A stretch of DNA of 5,250 bases, taken from the NCBI GenBank assembly GCA_009922885.1, contig RFUP01000184.1, positions 1 through 5,250 of the forward strand, read 5' to 3'. The stretch comes from Paracoccaceae bacterium. Lineage in GTDB: Bacteria; Pseudomonadota; Alphaproteobacteria; Rhodobacterales; Rhodobacteraceae. The notes under the pieces were generated by a model. The model was given only the letters and a program-made list of their open reading frames with translations. It was not told where the DNA came from and searched no databases. Both the position numbers and the translations under genes were made by a program. Shown here piece by piece: positions 4,559-5,250 of the stretch (positions are counted from its first letter, which is position 1; every line of letters starts with the position of its first letter).

Positions 4559-5250
4559 ATGCAGGCCATGATGATGAATCGTCCGTTGCTGATCAGTAGC
4601 ATTCTGGACTTTGCCGCTGAGCAACATCCGAATGCTGAGATCGTTTCGGTCCGGACGGAGGGGGATCTGCATCGCCAGACGTATCGCCAGACGGCGGCAC
4701 GTGTGGCGCAGTTGGCGCATGGTCTGGAAGCCCACGGCGTGAAGCTGGGGGATCGTGTGGCCACTTTGGCGTGGAACGGGTATCGCCATTTCGAGCTCTA
4801 TTACGCGATTTCGGGCATGGGTGCCGTGTGTCACACGATCAACCCGCGCCTTTCGGCTGAGCAGCTGATCTACATCGTCAATCATGCCGAGGATAAGCTG
4901 ATTTTCGTCGACACGACTTTCGTGCCGATCCTTCAGGCGGTGAAAGAGCATCTGCCCAAGGGCACGCGCTATGTGATCATGACAGATCGCGCCCATATGC
5001 CCGCGAACACGCTCGACGCCCTTTGCTACGAGGAACTGTTGGACGGAAAGCCCGAGGCTTTCGAGTGGCCGGAGATTGACGAAAACACCGCCTCTGGGCT
5101 TTGCTACACCTCGGGGACAACTGGGAATCCCAAGGGGGCCCTCTATTCTCACCGCTCCACAGTGCTCCATGCTTTGATGGTGTCTCTGGTCATGGGGCAG
5201 ACTTTGGCCGAGGGCAAAAAAGTGCTCCCCGTGGTTCCGCTCTTCCACGT
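4559..5250 (+). CDS. AMP-forming acyl-CoA ligase, N-terminal part (AlkK/DmdB type)
   Basis: Activates a carboxylic acid with ATP to the acyl-adenylate and then to the CoA thioester. The visible 230 codons cover less than half of a protein normally about 540 residues long, and the right edge cuts it. The N-terminus PLLISSILDFAAEQHP (9-24) is followed by GVKLGDRVATLAWN (60-73) and INPRLSAEQLIYIVNHAEDK (94-113). The phosphate-binding loop is YTSGTTGNPKGALYSHRS (183-200), and the next core motif, PLFHV, begins at 227. This N-terminus and loop resemble medium-chain fatty acyl-CoA ligases and the 3-methylmercaptopropionate-CoA ligase DmdB of marine Rhodobacterales. The visible part does not allow a choice between fatty acids and methylmercaptopropionate. 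It is divergent from the oxidoreductase gene. Superfamily is certain, substrate open. Confidence 0.9.
   Translation, partial: MQAMMMNRPLLISSILDFAAEQHPNAEIVSVRTEGDLHRQTYRQTAARVAQLAHGLEAHGVKLGDRVATLAWNGYRHFELYYAISGMGAVCHTINPRLSAEQLIYIVNHAEDKLIFVDTTFVPILQAVKEHLPKGTRYVIMTDRAHMPANTLDALCYEELLDGKPEAFEWPEIDENTASGLCYTSGTTGNPKGALYSHRSTVLHALMVSLVMGQTLAEGKKVLPVVPLFH
4671..4694 (+). repeat. In-frame 12-bp tandem repeat within the ligase gene
   Basis: ATCGCCAGACGT is followed directly by ATCGCCAGACGG (11 of 12 bases identical). With the C at 4670 the repeat encodes HRQT-YRQT at residues 38-45. Judging from memory of related ligases the segment has normal length, so it is probably not a recent insertion. 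Confidence 0.6.

Noticed and set aside
4825..4837. Perfect odd palindrome CGTGTG-T-CACACG
   Set aside because: It lies in the middle of conserved coding sequence of the ligase and is explained by codons for a normal segment; no sign of a binding site.
4463..5248. A 261-codon minus-strand open frame opposite the acyl-CoA ligase
   Set aside because: The plus strand encodes an unmistakable AMP-binding enzyme. The antisense product is rich in His, Arg and Gln with no known motif.

Overview
This 5.25 kb window looks like ordinary chromosomal DNA from an alphaproteobacterium, most likely a member of the Rhodobacterales (Roseobacter/Rhodobacter group). The signs are high GC coding sequence, tightly packed genes with clear GGAG-type ribosome binding sites, a DmdB/AlkK-type acyl-CoA ligase, and a GC-rich intergenic element ending in a G-run/C-run hairpin of a kind I recall from that order. 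The assignment rests on recognition of protein families, not on any search. No transposase, phage gene, CRISPR array, tRNA or rRNA is visible, and no gene-free stretch exceeds 172 bases.

Layout: (1) 1-589, minus strand: nicotinamidase pncA, cut by the left edge. (2) 590-688: a short divergent promoter region with a symmetric 7-bp inverted repeat. (3) 689-1915, plus: an Hsp70-family ATPase (YegD-like) consisting of the nucleotide-binding domain alone. (4) 1960-2868, plus: trhO, a rhodanese-domain tRNA U34 hydroxylase, probably cotranscribed with the Hsp70 gene. (5) 2869-2953: a structured spacer with an intrinsic terminator directly ahead of the next gene. (6) 2954-3424, plus: a YbaK/EbsC-type aminoacyl-tRNA deacylase. 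(7) 3421-4386, minus: an MDR-family NADPH:quinone oxidoreductase, whose stop codon overlaps that of ybaK. (8) 4387-4558: a 172-bp divergent control region with inverted repeats. (9) 4559-5250, plus: the first 230 codons of an acyl-CoA ligase, cut by the right edge.

Functionally this is housekeeping and quality control: NAD salvage (pncA), a chaperone-like ATPase, two translation-fidelity genes that act on tRNA (trhO and ybaK), then a redox enzyme and an acyl-CoA ligase transcribed from opposite sides of one control region. I do not see a convincing new multi-gene system. The points most worth a second look are in the non-coding DNA (the element at 2859-2934 that places a terminator about 20 bases before ybaK, and the dyad repeats in both divergent spacers) and in apparent pocket substitutions in the YbaK homologue.
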